A stretch of 64,000 nucleotides of DNA from an uncultured Aquimarina sp. (GCA_947503835.1 CANNFM010000003.1:248001-312000); one strand, 5' to 3'. Shown: positions 7,644-17,814, counted from the first letter of the stretch. Made by a program: numbers and translations. The notes: a model not told the origin generated them from the sequence alone.

Positions 7644-9086
7644 TTAATACCCGTCGTTTTGTGTTAACAATCCTTGGCTAATAGCAATTTCTGCACCCGG
7701 AATAGGTAACAATAAATCAGTAGCTTGAAAGTCAAAACTGTTTGCTTCTGAAAAGGCAGATAAGACTTCTTGTGCTACTTTAAAACGTTTTAAGTCTAAA
7801 AAACGATGATTTTCAAAAGCCAATTCTACGCGTCTTTCATCCATCAATGCTTGCTTGGTTATACTTGTGATAGGATCAGTTATGCCTGCTCTTTCTCTAA
7901 CAGCTCGAAAAGATGTAATGGCTGCAGGAGCGCTAGTTTCTTGACCACCTGCAAGAATAGCTTCAACATGCAGTAATAATACATCTGCATACCGTGTGAC
8001 AATCCAATCATTACCAGCAATTCTTGGATTAGCAGGGGCTGATATTACACCTACATCTGCGTCAGCTATTGGCAAGTATTTTACAGTTTGGAATAAACCG
8101 GGATTTCCTGGATCTTCTCTAAAAGTGAATTGTCCTCTATTACCACCAAAAGTATTGAAAGCCGCTACGAGCTCAGCTGTTGCATAATTTGAACCCGTAC
8201 CACGACCTACTGCATCTAAAAATTCTGCAGAAAAACCTTGACTATCATCAACTATAGTATCATCAAAACCAATAGAAAATATCGTCTCATCATTAGCTTC
8301 TGTATAAAAAATATCCAAGAAATTGGGTTCGAGACTATAATCACCACTATCAATTACAGCCTCCAACAAGCGTTGGGCTTCTAAATAATTAGTTCCTAAT
8401 GTAAGATATACTTTTGCAAGAAAGGTTTGAGCCGCTGCCCTTGATGCTCTTGTTCTAAAGCTATTATCCAAATCACTATTTACAGCAAACTGAAGATCAC
8501 TGATAATTAAATCATAAATTAGATTTTCATCAACTCTGGTAAAAGAAGTTTCTATATCTTCGGCCACAGCGGATTCAAGAACTCTGTCGACCAAAGGAAC
8601 ATCACCATAAAAGCGTACCAAATTAAAATAAGCATAAGCTCTTAAAAAACGTGCTTCTGCTTCAAACCTATTTGCGTTTTCACTGGAGGCATTTTTTAAG
8701 TTCTCCAAAACTACATTAGCAGAAAAAATGATTCTGTACATACTTCGATAATATGTAGTTACTGCTGCTGTTTGCGGGGTGACTGTAAAGGTTTCAAAAT
8801 CGAAGCCTTGCGGGGATCCACTTTTTGTTCTTGAATTATCGCTTAAGGTCTCAGCCATTTGATATTCTATTTGAATAGCTAAATGGGGATTGTTAAAACC
8901 GCCATCGCCTTCTAGGGGGTTGCTGCCTTGCAAGGCATCATAGATATTTATGATCCCAGCCGTTATTTCATCATCATTTCTGAAAAAATTATCAACAATA
9001 CCAGCAGAAGTTGGCACGGGATCTAAATCGCATGACCAAAAGAAAAGGGTCAAGCAAAACAATGAATATATTTTTATTAGTTTCAT
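7644..9086 (-). CDS. susD: SusD/RagB-family glycan-binding lipoprotein
   Basis: A 480-residue SusD-like protein. The signal peptide ends FFWSC (lipid Cys about residue 19) followed by DLDPVPT. Family features include the N-terminal RNDDEITAGIINIYDALQ segment, FEAEARFLRAYAYFNLVRFY (TPR-like core), and the C-terminal MDERRVELAFENHRFLDLKR block near the end. SusD proteins sit as a lid on the partner SusC barrel and bind oligosaccharide; here the neighbours make alginate oligomers the likely ligand. It follows susC by about 110 bp in the same direction and is followed by the PKD lipoprotein. Confidence 0.93.
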   Translation of the reverse strand: MKLIKIYSLFCLTLFFWSCDLDPVPTSAGIVDNFFRNDDEITAGIINIYDALQGSNPLEGDGGFNNPHLAIQIEYQMAETLSDNSRTKSGSPQGFDFETFTVTPQTAAVTTYYRSMYRIIFSANVVLENLKNASSENANRFEAEARFLRAYAYFNLVRFYGDVPLVDRVLESAVAEDIETSFTRVDENLIYDLIISDLQFAVNSDLDNSFRTRASRAAAQTFLAKVYLTLGTNYLEAQRLLEAVIDSGDYSLEPNFLDIFYTEANDETIFSIGFDDTIVDDSQGFSAEFLDAVGRGTGSNYATAELVAAFNTFGGNRGQFTFREDPGNPGLFQTVKYLPIADADVGVISAPANPRIAGNDWIVTRYADVLLLHVEAILAGGQETSAPAAITSFRAVRERAGITDPITSITKQALMDERRVELAFENHRFLDLKRFKVAQEVLSAFSEANSFDFQATDLLLPIPGAEIAISQGLLTQNDGY

Positions 9087-9197
9087 CTGTTCTTTTTTTA
9101 ATTGTTTTTTATTGTCAGATGGAATTCGCCATTGAACACTTCAGTTAGTATCAACTTAATTGTTATGGCTCATTTCATAAGTTTTGTTTTTGGTATG

Positions 9198-12100
9198 TTA
9201 AAATTCAACATTTACTCCTAAGGTTATTGTTTGTTGTATTGGCGTACCACCTCTTTGATAACCAAAGGTTAAAGGCGTTAATTCACGCACATGTTCCGGA
9301 TTCCAACCTGTATAATCATCAGCGGTGATAAATAATAGGTTTTGACCGGTAGCATACAACCTAAGACTGGTCAAATTCAAATTAGAAGTAACCTCTTTAG
9401 GGAAATTATATCCCAAACTTACCGTACGCAAGGCTACATAACCCGCGTTCTGTACCAATTGATCTGTAAATATACGCTGCACCAAAAACTCTTGATCTGG
9501 TGTGCTAGCTCTATCAAAATCTACATTATTACTATTAAAAAAGTCAAAAACATATTGATCTCCTAAGTTATAGGTCTTGGCTCCATGACTACCTTGAAAT
9601 AAGAAACTAAAATCCATATTTCCATATCTAAAATTGTTGCTAAGACTCCAAATCACGTCTGGATAAGGATCACCTAAAATAGTTTTATCATCTTCGTCTA
9701 TTAAACCATCACCATTCAAATCTTTTGCATAAGCGAATTGGGTTCTGTTGCCTACTTGCCTAAAAGGATCGTTTAAAAATTCAAAATCAATATCCCTATC
9801 ATATACATAACCATAGAAAGATGAAATAGGTTGGCCTACTAAGTTGATCCATTCAACTAACCTACTACCGTCATTGGTATTAACTACTTGACCGTTTGAA
9901 TCACCAAAATCAACCAAAGTATTTTCATTAAATGAACCTATTATAGTTGCATCCCATCTGAATTTTTCTGTACTTACCAATCGTGTACGCAATTCCACTT
10001 CAAATCCTTCATTTTCAACCGTACCAAGATTCACAAGTGCCGAAGTAAACCCTGTGGTTCCAGCTACTGGATTATCCAAAAGTAATTCATCACTAGTTCT
10101 TTTATAATAATCAAATGAACCAGAAATTAAATTGTTAAAGAAACCAAAATCAACCCCTGGGTTAATTTCTTCTGATTGTTCCCATTGCAATAAAGCGTTA
10201 GGGATATTAGCTGGATTGAAGCCATTAGTTATAGTGCCATCAACAACGGCGCTAGATCCTTCTAACAATGCCAGAGAAGGGTAGTTATCGGTTAAGAAAG
10301 AACCAGTATCAAGGGCATTAGTACCTGTAATACCGTAACTAACTCGGAATTTAAGTTGGTTAACCCAGTCTGCATTATCCATGAATTGTTCATTTGAAAC
10401 AACCCAACCAGCAGATACGGCTGGGAAGTTACCGTATTTCACGTCTCGTCCAAAAACAGAACTACCATCTCGTCTAATACTAGCGTTAAATAAATATTTA
10501 TCGTCATAAGAATAAATAACCCTAGCTAAGAAACCATTTAAAAAGTTTTCATACTCAAAAGCAGTTGCATCATTAATAATAGAACCTCCGCCGGCATTGG
10601 GAATCAAATCTGAAGTAAATCCACTAGTCTCTATTTGAGACTCTTCAAAGAATCTATTTTCTAAAGAAACACCAGCAATCGCATTGATCGTATGTTTTCC
10701 TACTGTTTTGTTAAAGCTTAAGATATTATCTGAAATTAAAGCATATCTGCTACGTGTATCATATGAAGAATTTGCTGCGGCAGCGCCATTTCTTGAGGCG
10801 TTAACACCTTGGTAGTCAGTGTTTATTCTGTTTTCATAAGTAGCAGTGAATGTTGATTTAAAACTTAAATAATCTGTAAACTTATAATCTGCGTATAAGT
10901 TTCCATAAAAATTATACCTATTTTCAAAACGTTTACGTTCGAGCAATTTTGCCAATGGATTGATATTACTTGTATTACTAACATCCACCCCGCTACCCAC
11001 AGGAACTCCCTGAAAATTACCAGCACCATCAAAAATACTTGTTGCCCCAGTAGGATATTCGAAATCGTCAAACATTCTTTGTAATACATAGTCTCCAATT
11101 TGCGCATCAGCATATCTACCTCCATCACGAACCCGGTTTACAAAATTGATATTAAATTCATCTAAACGAGCGGGCACCCACGAAGGTTGTCGTATAACAT
11201 CATAAACACCTGTAGCGCTAAATCGTCTTCGCTTTGAGTAGGAAGGTGAGAAACTCGTTCCTATCTTTAATTTATCAGTTACTTCTGTGCTAAGCTTAAG
11301 TTGTGCTTGGTATCTTTCAAAACTATCTGTTAACAGTACACCATCATCAGAAACATAACTTAAGTTAACATTGTATTTGGTTTTTTTAGTACCTCCTCTT
11401 AAACTAAAACTATGGCTTTGGATTACACCTCCATCTATGACTATATCTTGCCAGTCGTTTTCGGCATTTATCAACTGTCTAAATTGACTTCCCAAAGAAA
11501 GACCTCCTGTTATTTGTCTCTCTCGTTCCAATTCTCCTTCAAAATCAATATCATATGCATCACTTCGTCTACCTTCCTTAATTCCTGTAAAGGTATTATA
11601 CGTAAATTTTGCTTTACCCTCTTTACCTTGTTTAGTTGTAATTTGAATTACACCATTTGAGCCTCTTGAACCAAAAATGGCAGCAGATGCAGCATCTTTT
11701 AGTATTTCAAAAGATTCTACATTGTTCATATCAATGTTGGTTAAAAAATCAGAATCAACAACGGCACCATCGACTACTACAAGAGGTCCGTTATTCGAAG
11801 ATATCGATCCAATACCTCGTATACGAATAGTAGGTGCAGAACCAGCTTCACCTTCAGAAGTTCTGATGTTTACCCCAGAAACTTGACCAATCAACGCTTC
11901 ATCTATCCTAGATACTGCAATTTGATCCAAATCTTCATTAACAACTTTTGAAATAGCTCCGGTGAGCAAAGATTTTTTTTGTGTACCATAACCAATAACA
12001 ATAACTTGTTCTAGCTCTGCTGCATCCTCGTCCAATACAATGTCTATAACTGTTTGATCAGTTATGATTACTGTTTGTGTTTTAAATCCTACGTACAAAA

Positions 12101-12323
12101 ATTCAAGAATATCTCCTTGCTTAGTTTGTATAGAATATTTACCATCAAAGTCGCTTGAAGTACCATTAGAAGTACCTTTGACAAGGATGTTTACCCCTGG
12201 TAGCGGTGTTTTGTCTCTCGCATCAATAATTGTTCCTGTTATTGTATACGATTTGTCTTGGGCTGACAAAGAAATTTGAAATAAAACCAAGACAATAAAA
12301 ATTAATTTAATTTTAAAGTTCAT
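9198..12323 (-). CDS. susC: SusC/RagA-family TonB-dependent outer-membrane transporter
   Basis: A 1041-residue SusC-type transporter. After a signal peptide (cleavage near SLSAQDKS) comes a carboxypeptidase-regulatory-like domain (TPLPGVNILVKGTSNG and SDFDGKYSI), then the TonB-box/plug region (QVIVIGYGTQKKSLLTGAIS; GPLVVVDGAV; EILKDAASAAIFGSRGSNGV) and a 22-strand barrel ending in aromatic VEF. Energised by TonB-ExbBD it would import alginate oligosaccharides across the outer membrane together with the SusD lid. It is the first gene of a five-gene operon and has a 300-nt leader with a triple operator and two hairpins. Confidence 0.95.
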   Translation of the reverse strand: MNFKIKLIFIVLVLFQISLSAQDKSYTITGTIIDARDKTPLPGVNILVKGTSNGTSSDFDGKYSIQTKQGDILEFLYVGFKTQTVIITDQTVIDIVLDEDAAELEQVIVIGYGTQKKSLLTGAISKVVNEDLDQIAVSRIDEALIGQVSGVNIRTSEGEAGSAPTIRIRGIGSISSNNGPLVVVDGAVVDSDFLTNIDMNNVESFEILKDAASAAIFGSRGSNGVIQITTKQGKEGKAKFTYNTFTGIKEGRRSDAYDIDFEGELERERQITGGLSLGSQFRQLINAENDWQDIVIDGGVIQSHSFSLRGGTKKTKYNVNLSYVSDDGVLLTDSFERYQAQLKLSTEVTDKLKIGTSFSPSYSKRRRFSATGVYDVIRQPSWVPARLDEFNINFVNRVRDGGRYADAQIGDYVLQRMFDDFEYPTGATSIFDGAGNFQGVPVGSGVDVSNTSNINPLAKLLERKRFENRYNFYGNLYADYKFTDYLSFKSTFTATYENRINTDYQGVNASRNGAAAANSSYDTRSRYALISDNILSFNKTVGKHTINAIAGVSLENRFFEESQIETSGFTSDLIPNAGGGSIINDATAFEYENFLNGFLARVIYSYDDKYLFNASIRRDGSSVFGRDVKYGNFPAVSAGWVVSNEQFMDNADWVNQLKFRVSYGITGTNALDTGSFLTDNYPSLALLEGSSAVVDGTITNGFNPANIPNALLQWEQSEEINPGVDFGFFNNLISGSFDYYKRTSDELLLDNPVAGTTGFTSALVNLGTVENEGFEVELRTRLVSTEKFRWDATIIGSFNENTLVDFGDSNGQVVNTNDGSRLVEWINLVGQPISSFYGYVYDRDIDFEFLNDPFRQVGNRTQFAYAKDLNGDGLIDEDDKTILGDPYPDVIWSLSNNFRYGNMDFSFLFQGSHGAKTYNLGDQYVFDFFNSNNVDFDRASTPDQEFLVQRIFTDQLVQNAGYVALRTVSLGYNFPKEVTSNLNLTSLRLYATGQNLLFITADDYTGWNPEHVRELTPLTFGYQRGGTPIQQTITLGVNVEF

Positions 12324-12485
12324 TTTAATTTTGTTATGTTCCTACAATTTTGTTTCACCCTTTAAAAGGTGTCTTAATGAAGAATGTTTTTTCTTCATTC
12401 TTTATTAATCACATAACTATACAGTTTTAACAAATTTCGTATTTTTGCCTAGCATGTGATTTGTAAAGAGCATGCATGTTTAAGT

Positions 12486-12510
12486 ATTACTTCTCTCTGA
12501 AAGAAGTAAT
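12486..12510 (-). other. Perfect 9-bp hairpin in susC leader
   Basis: ATTACTTCT (12486-12494) pairs with AGAAGTAAT (12502-12510) across a 7-nt loop. It is adjacent to the terminator-like hairpin at 12514-12545, on its susC-proximal side. Confidence 0.6.
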
Positions 12511-12513
12511 TTT

Positions 12514-12545
12514 GAAAAAGGATAGGTGTGCGCCTGTCCTTTTTT
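12514..12545 (-). terminator. Terminator-like hairpin between operator and susC
   Basis: The minus strand reads AAAAAAGGACAGG-cgcaca-CCTATCCTTTTT: a stem with one G-T mispair and a T-run on its 3' side; the plus strand also has a T-run, so it could work in both directions. It lies some 110 bp inside the predicted susC transcript, and also about 250 bp beyond the kdgF stop. It may end kdgF read-through or attenuate susC. Confidence 0.6.
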
Positions 12546-12622
12546 GTTCCCTAGTAATTAGTTTGTTTCATAATGACTGTAGTTTGATTGTTTTTTAGAA
12601 GTAATTAATGAATTTGTGTTTT

Positions 12623-12660
12623 TTGGTAAACCAAATTGGATAACCAAATTGGTTTACCAA
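12623..12660. promoter_or_regulatory. Triple GntR-type operator upstream of susC
   Basis: Three 12-bp palindromes in a row: TTGGTAAACCAA (12623-12634), TTGGATAACCAA (12636-12647), TTGGTTTACCAA (12649-12660), each separated by a single A, so centres are 13 bp apart. This is the densest copy of the locus operator. Confidence 0.8.
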
Positions 12661-12665
12661 ATATA
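12658..12665 (-). promoter_or_regulatory. Candidate -7 element of susC promoter
   Basis: Minus-strand TATATTTG matches TAnnTTTG exactly and overlaps the first operator half-site (TATATTTGGTAAACC). A T-rich stretch sits where the -33 TTTG would be. Confidence 0.55.
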
Positions 12666-12796
12666 TGTTATTTTAATGTTAATAAAAAAAATATTCTAAT
12701 TTTTAATGTTAAAATTTTCAATACTCTTAGTTTTTAGGAGTCGAACATTAAAAGATGCTCAGTTTTTTGCGTTTGAAAAGCAAAATGTACTAGACT

Positions 12797-13144
12797 TTAC
12801 TCCATAAAATCTTCCCGAATAGGGCTAAACACATCGATCAAAAAACCAGATTCCTTACAAATAGCACCATGCGTTACATTTGGAGGAATATAAAAAGAAT
12901 CTCCTCCTTTTAATGTTTTTGTTTCTTCCCCTATAGTAACATCAAACTCGCCACTAATAACATAGGTTACTTGAGAATGGTAGTGTTGATGCATAACTCC
13001 GATACCGCCTTTATCGAATTTTACATTAACTAACATAATCTTGTCATCGTATCCCATAATTTGGCGTTCAACTCCTTCGCCAACCGTTTCCCATTGGATT
13101 TCCTTACCTATTATAAACTCTTTACTTGAACCAAAACTTTTCAT
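12797..13144 (-). CDS. kdgF: KdgF-like cupin, opens unsaturated uronate to DEH
   Basis: A 115-residue single-domain cupin. Metal ligands of the cupin motifs are visible: HQHYHSQVTYV (His-x-His and Gln) around residues 52-62 and PPNVTHGA near 87-94. KdgF proteins convert 4,5-unsaturated monouronates, released by exolytic lyases, into the linear ketouronic acid, a step that otherwise occurs slowly by itself. It is the last gene after PL6 and PL17, 23 bp beyond PL17, which fits processing of the monomer made by the PL17 enzyme. No signal peptide, so cytoplasmic unless exported by other means. Confidence 0.9.
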   Translation of the reverse strand: MKSFGSSKEFIIGKEIQWETVGEGVERQIMGYDDKIMLVNVKFDKGGIGVMHQHYHSQVTYVISGEFDVTIGEETKTLKGGDSFYIPPNVTHGAICKESGFLIDVFSPIREDFME

Positions 13145-13167
13145 GTGATATAATTATTAAATAAAAA

Positions 13168-15441
13168 TTAATTTTCTTTGATATAGGAGTAGGGGCCAGA
13201 CCACTCATATACCTTTCCGTACAAATTTATGGTATGCATGATTTTGTTATCTGCACTTGATGTACATAAAATAAACGTATGTATTTTGTTTTTTTTGGTC
13301 GTAATTGACCAAGCAATATAATTAGTGTTTTTAGTAGGTAATCTTTTGATTTCTTTAATGTTACTCTGTGTATTCTTGGCAATTTCTGTAACTGCATCAT
13401 AAGAGCCATGTGTTTCGATTACACTTATAAATGCTTCATTTTTGACTTTAGGCTTACGTAGTATAAAAGTAGGATCTCTTCGTAAATTAAAATTAGGGTC
13501 ATTTGCTCCAATACGAGCAAATAGAAATTCATCATTAGCTTTGGAGCGTGTAGATAATGTATAAAAAGTGTTACTTGATAACCATGTTGTTTGCACCGTC
13601 TTATCATTTTGTAATACACTTTTACCTTCTAGCCATAAATGCTGATATCCGTTTTTGTTTCCAAGAGTAGAAAGGTTATTGGGACTATTGTACTCGAAAT
13701 TAGTATCTATTATCTGTCCATGATAATAAAATGGAAGATCAAACTGGTGTATAGTGTCAGAATTAAATTGCATGACATCAATTAATACTGGATTTTCGAA
13801 ATCCTCATCTTTGAGCATAATCATGGTTCTATGGAGTCTTGTATTAGGGTACGCATTATCTTCTTTTGCACTTACTATCTGAAATTTAGGATTTGAAGTG
13901 TTAAAAAGATATTTTTCTGAATGATGATTGCTTCCGGTTTTAAAATCACCACCAAAGTGAGAGTTTTCATCTTGGATGATCGTATTATGGGCAATACTTT
14001 GTTTGGCCCATGTCTTATTTTCTTTAAGGTAACCGCCTCCGTTTTTTTGCTCAATATTTACAAATCTCGCTAGGCCATAATCTTGCAATATTTCATTATG
14101 ATTATTGTAGTAAGAAAAAGATAGTTTATCATAATGTCCATGACTTAAACCTTGCGCGGCGTATTTCATCACTAAACTTAAACCCGAATCTTTGGAGCGT
14201 AAGATACCTATGGCACCTTTAGAACCATCAGAGCCATCAGTTAATTCAATTGATTTTTTTGTAAATGAAGTTGCTTTATCTTGTTGTAAACCAAGGGCAA
14301 TTGCTAAACCTGTATCGTCTAATTGTACTTTGTTTTGTTGTTTAGCAATACTTAGTAGGGAAGTATCATTTCCGCCAAAATGATAAGCAATGTTTACTGC
14401 AGAAATTAATTCTCCGGAGTAGTATGACATTCCTTTCTGGCTATCATTAAGAGGGAAAAACTCCCCATTCGAATCTGTTAAATTTAATAAGGCATACACT
14501 GCTTTAAGTAACACGCCTTCTTTGTATTCAAAGATTTTTAACTCTGGTTTTGCATTCTGCAATGCTTCTGCAAAAACCATAAAAGGGTACATTGCATATC
14601 GTTGATAATACGGACCTTCTGTATAATATCCATCGGGTGAAAACGGCTCATCAAGATTAGCGTAGAATCCTGTTTTTTGACCTTGTGGTTTAATAAATCC
14701 CCCATCATTATCTTTTAGATTAGGGTTGATATTGTCATTTTTTAATCCATAAAGTGCTCGATTAATTAACTCTTCATTATTCATTACCAAACCGATCATA
14801 CCCACTGCTACATTACCCCAGGTACTATGATTATGAATTCGGTTAAAAAATTGAGGGCTTTCTTCCGAAAGGAAACTGGCGTAAGGAATGAATAGATTTT
14901 TTTCTAAATAATCTCGCTCTTTTTTAGATAAGTATTCATAAATACAATCATATGCTTGACTTACATAGACTAGCCAATTTGCATCATTTAAGCATTGCCA
15001 AAATATTTTCCCCCTAGCATAAGATCTGGTTTGGGGATGCAAAGGAAGCTTTAGATACATTTCTGCATAGGCCTTTAATACATCATGTACATAACCAGCA
15101 TATTTTTCTTCTTCCAAAAGTTGATAAAGTACTCCCGATTTCTGAAGTACTAACCAATTCTTTTTATGCCGATCGTGTGTATAACCTCCGGCCATATCTT
15201 TTGGAATTGGTACATGAATTCCGCTGGCAATTTCTAAATCAACTTCCTTCTTTGTTTCCGCTAGTGTCTTATCAAAAACTGGTATAGTTCCTAATTGTTT
15301 TCGAATATTATCGACTCCTTTTTTGGTTAAAATTAGATTGGGATGACCCTGTGTAAAACCGTTTGAACAGAGAGTTAATATTGATACAATGAGTACTTGT
15401 TTCAATACGTTGATAAACGTTAATCTTACCTTGATGAACAT
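13168..15441 (-). CDS. PL17 oligoalginate lyase
   Basis: A 757-residue PL17-type lyase: signal peptide (ending about CSNGFTQG), an N-terminal alpha/alpha-toroid with NRIHNHSTWGN (Asn-His active-site pair) and TEGPYYQRYAMYP (active-site Tyr), then a heparinase II/III-like beta domain with GLSHGHYDKLSFSYY. In the family these enzymes are exolytic and release unsaturated monomers from oligoalginate. It lies 2 bp after the PL6 gene and just before kdgF, an arrangement that hands the product directly to ring opening. Likely periplasmic; no convincing lipobox was seen. Confidence 0.92.
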   Translation of the reverse strand: MFIKVRLTFINVLKQVLIVSILTLCSNGFTQGHPNLILTKKGVDNIRKQLGTIPVFDKTLAETKKEVDLEIASGIHVPIPKDMAGGYTHDRHKKNWLVLQKSGVLYQLLEEEKYAGYVHDVLKAYAEMYLKLPLHPQTRSYARGKIFWQCLNDANWLVYVSQAYDCIYEYLSKKERDYLEKNLFIPYASFLSEESPQFFNRIHNHSTWGNVAVGMIGLVMNNEELINRALYGLKNDNINPNLKDNDGGFIKPQGQKTGFYANLDEPFSPDGYYTEGPYYQRYAMYPFMVFAEALQNAKPELKIFEYKEGVLLKAVYALLNLTDSNGEFFPLNDSQKGMSYYSGELISAVNIAYHFGGNDTSLLSIAKQQNKVQLDDTGLAIALGLQQDKATSFTKKSIELTDGSDGSKGAIGILRSKDSGLSLVMKYAAQGLSHGHYDKLSFSYYNNHNEILQDYGLARFVNIEQKNGGGYLKENKTWAKQSIAHNTIIQDENSHFGGDFKTGSNHHSEKYLFNTSNPKFQIVSAKEDNAYPNTRLHRTMIMLKDEDFENPVLIDVMQFNSDTIHQFDLPFYYHGQIIDTNFEYNSPNNLSTLGNKNGYQHLWLEGKSVLQNDKTVQTTWLSSNTFYTLSTRSKANDEFLFARIGANDPNFNLRRDPTFILRKPKVKNEAFISVIETHGSYDAVTEIAKNTQSNIKEIKRLPTKNTNYIAWSITTKKNKIHTFILCTSSADNKIMHTINLYGKVYEWSGPYSYIKEN

Positions 15442-15443
15442 AA

Positions 15444-17780
15444 TTATTTATTGATTACTCCTAAGTTTAGATTATCATCTCCTTTTTTGCGTAAAGGAGA
15501 ATCTTCGGTAAGTTGATATGTATTGGTATTCTTGAATTTAGGGTCAAAAGACCAAAGGTGGTCTATTTCATATTTTTGATCTCCGGTCACGATTATCTTC
15601 TCTGACTCGAAGAAATTGTTATTGTATATTTTGGCTATGGACCCACCTACTACAAGATGCATTTGGATGCCCTTACTAGTATTGAAAATACTATTCTTAA
15701 TTACAGCATTCTGAACACCGATCAAAGAAATAGCTTTCTTATTCTTGTTTCTTTTTCCATGACCTACTTGGTCTACAACATTGTGGTCAAAAGTTAAGAA
15801 TGGTCCAAATGTGCTTTCATCACGACCATCTCTTACTAAATTTAGTATTGCTCCTTTAATATCTGAAAAGGTGTTGTTCTTTATGATGACAAATTCTGCA
15901 TTAAAAATTCCATTTTCCCCAATTTCTTTATCCAGTGAGAGTACGTTACCAGATATATTTTTGAAGGTCGAATTTTCTATTTGAATCCTATCTGCCACCG
16001 TATTTTTGAATACTTTGATTACATCGTAGGAGTGGTTAATATCTAAGTTTACAAAATCACAATTATCTATTAATAATTTATAATTTTTATTCATAGAATA
16101 TTTACTGGTTCTAATCACTGCATTTCCAGAATAATCGGGTGCTTCTTTTCCATCAAAAATCAGCCCACTAAGCTTCAAGCTACCACCGTTTTGAATATCA
16201 AAAAGAGACTTCTTCTCAAAAGTAATTGTAGATTTTTCTACAAAAGATTTAATAGTTATCGGGTGGTTGATATTTATGCTTTTGGTCATCAAATATCCAT
16301 AGGGAGATGTTAGCTCTATAATATCACCAGGAGCCGAATTTTTTATAGCATTGAACAAAGTATTGATTCCGGGAGCTATCTGTATTGTTTTACCAGAGTT
16401 AAATGTAACAGTTTTATTTTCCTTTACATACCAGAAAGCACCTGTTGATTCTTTTGTAGGAATTTCGCCTTTAATAACAGCGCCAGCATTTATTGTCTCA
16501 TTCGTAATGAGTAACCCATTTACTTCTTTTTTGAAATTTAATTTTTTAGTAACAAAACCTTTATCAGCAATGGGCTTTGTATTTGGGCTTATAATATTGT
16601 TACTGAAATGTATGCCATTAATATCATCGTATACGGTAAATGAATTATCATTGTATTCATTGTAAAAAATATTATTTTGCATTACAGAGTTTATTGGAGT
16701 TGCACTTCTTTCTGCATCGCTCCCTGCGCATAACTGTATATAATCACAATTAATAAATGTATTATTCTTAATTTTAGCATCAGATACCTGGAAATAACGA
16801 TTAAGAGGTGAATTAGGAACCCCATTCATAACAACTAACGCGCCTCCAAAACGATACCCGGTAAGCCCTATAGCATAATTGTTTTCTACAGTCTGTTTTC
16901 CATTAATAACACGAATACCACCGGTACTTGGTACGCCGTTACCAATAAATATATTGTTGTTTACATTCGTTTCATTACCATGACGCATGGTTAGCGTTCC
17001 TCTGCATTCATAAAATACATTGTTACGAAATGTGTTTTGGCAAGATTTGTTCGAGATGATTTCTAATTCGCCTCCGCAACGATCAAAGTAGTTGTATTCG
17101 ACTATTGTATTTGAATTACTTAGTGAATGATGGCTTGTACCTATACGTAGTGTTTCTCCTCCGTTCGATCCTAGAGTCTGTCTAGGACCAAAATAGTTAT
17201 GATCAATCCGATGATGATTTTCGATGAATTTTTCGGAGTTTAATCGAACTGCCATGGTTACTCCCAAATTGCTTTTTCCTTCGATATGATTATGGTCAAT
17301 ACGGTTGTTCTTTCCATAAATACCTATCCAATAATCTTGTTCTCGACGCTCTGGGTTACTGTAATTGTCAATTACACATTCGGTTAAACGACAATTTGAT
17401 GCAAAGTTATCCTTATCTTTTTTGAAGGAAATAACTTCAGAGGTAGGAGTAAAGCCATTTTTAAAAACTAACCCACTAATTACCAAATATTCGCCAGCAA
17501 TACGAAGGTAAGATGCCCCTTCTAGAGTGGTCTCTCCTTTTTCTTCTACAGTTAAAGTAATGGGTTGGTCTTTGGTTCCTTTTGCTTCAAATAATAATTC
17601 GGCATCTTTCCAAATTCCTTTGGCCAGTATTATTGAATCTCCGGGCTGTGCAACTTTAACCGCTTCATTAAAAGCATCAACAGAGTTAATTGTATTCACT
17701 TTGACTTTGCTCTTTTGTGTATTTGTACACGAATACAATGATATACTAATCAGTATGTAATAAAATATATTTCTTTTCAT
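15444..17780 (-). CDS. PL6 alginate lyase, lipoprotein
   Basis: About 778 residues from the preferred ATG at 17778-17780, which gives MKRNIFYYILISISLYSC, a clean lipoprotein signal with Cys at 18; upstream in-frame ATGs exist at 17789 and 17840 but would add non-signal sequence across the operator. The first half is a right-handed beta-helix of the PL6/chondroitinase B family: DSIILAKGIWKDAEL start, NGGETLRIG, then GELEIISNKS (catalytic Lys) and TLTMRHGNE (catalytic Arg). The second half is another beta-helix-like region, so it looks like the two-domain PL6 type. It begins the PL6-PL17-kdgF operon and would act in the periplasm or outer-membrane face. Confidence 0.9.
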   Translation of the reverse strand: MKRNIFYYILISISLYSCTNTQKSKVKVNTINSVDAFNEAVKVAQPGDSIILAKGIWKDAELLFEAKGTKDQPITLTVEEKGETTLEGASYLRIAGEYLVISGLVFKNGFTPTSEVISFKKDKDNFASNCRLTECVIDNYSNPERREQDYWIGIYGKNNRIDHNHIEGKSNLGVTMAVRLNSEKFIENHHRIDHNYFGPRQTLGSNGGETLRIGTSHHSLSNSNTIVEYNYFDRCGGELEIISNKSCQNTFRNNVFYECRGTLTMRHGNETNVNNNIFIGNGVPSTGGIRVINGKQTVENNYAIGLTGYRFGGALVVMNGVPNSPLNRYFQVSDAKIKNNTFINCDYIQLCAGSDAERSATPINSVMQNNIFYNEYNDNSFTVYDDINGIHFSNNIISPNTKPIADKGFVTKKLNFKKEVNGLLITNETINAGAVIKGEIPTKESTGAFWYVKENKTVTFNSGKTIQIAPGINTLFNAIKNSAPGDIIELTSPYGYLMTKSININHPITIKSFVEKSTITFEKKSLFDIQNGGSLKLSGLIFDGKEAPDYSGNAVIRTSKYSMNKNYKLLIDNCDFVNLDINHSYDVIKVFKNTVADRIQIENSTFKNISGNVLSLDKEIGENGIFNAEFVIIKNNTFSDIKGAILNLVRDGRDESTFGPFLTFDHNVVDQVGHGKRNKNKKAISLIGVQNAVIKNSIFNTSKGIQMHLVVGGSIAKIYNNNFFESEKIIVTGDQKYEIDHLWSFDPKFKNTNTYQLTEDSPLRKKGDDNLNLGVINK

Positions 17781-17789
17781 GAAATTCAT

Positions 17790-17814
17790 CTGGTTAACCA
17801 AATTGGTAAACCAA
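17790..17814. promoter_or_regulatory. Tandem operators upstream of PL6 operon
   Basis: CTGGTTAACCAA (17790-17801) and TTGGTAAACCAA (17803-17814), 13 bp centre to centre. They end 9 bp before the chosen PL6 start codon. Confidence 0.78.

Larger units (their letters stand above)
12324..12622 (-). other. Long susC leader
   Basis: About 300 nt between the operator/promoter cluster and the susC ATG. It contains two adjacent hairpins (listed separately) and otherwise AT-rich sequence with no ORF of note. Its length and structure suggest post-initiation control of susC, but that is inference. Confidence 0.5.

Noticed and set aside
10865..11128. Small ORFs in other frames of susC, arg and acs genes
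   Set aside because: They overlap long, well-supported genes on shifted or opposite frames and show no family features.
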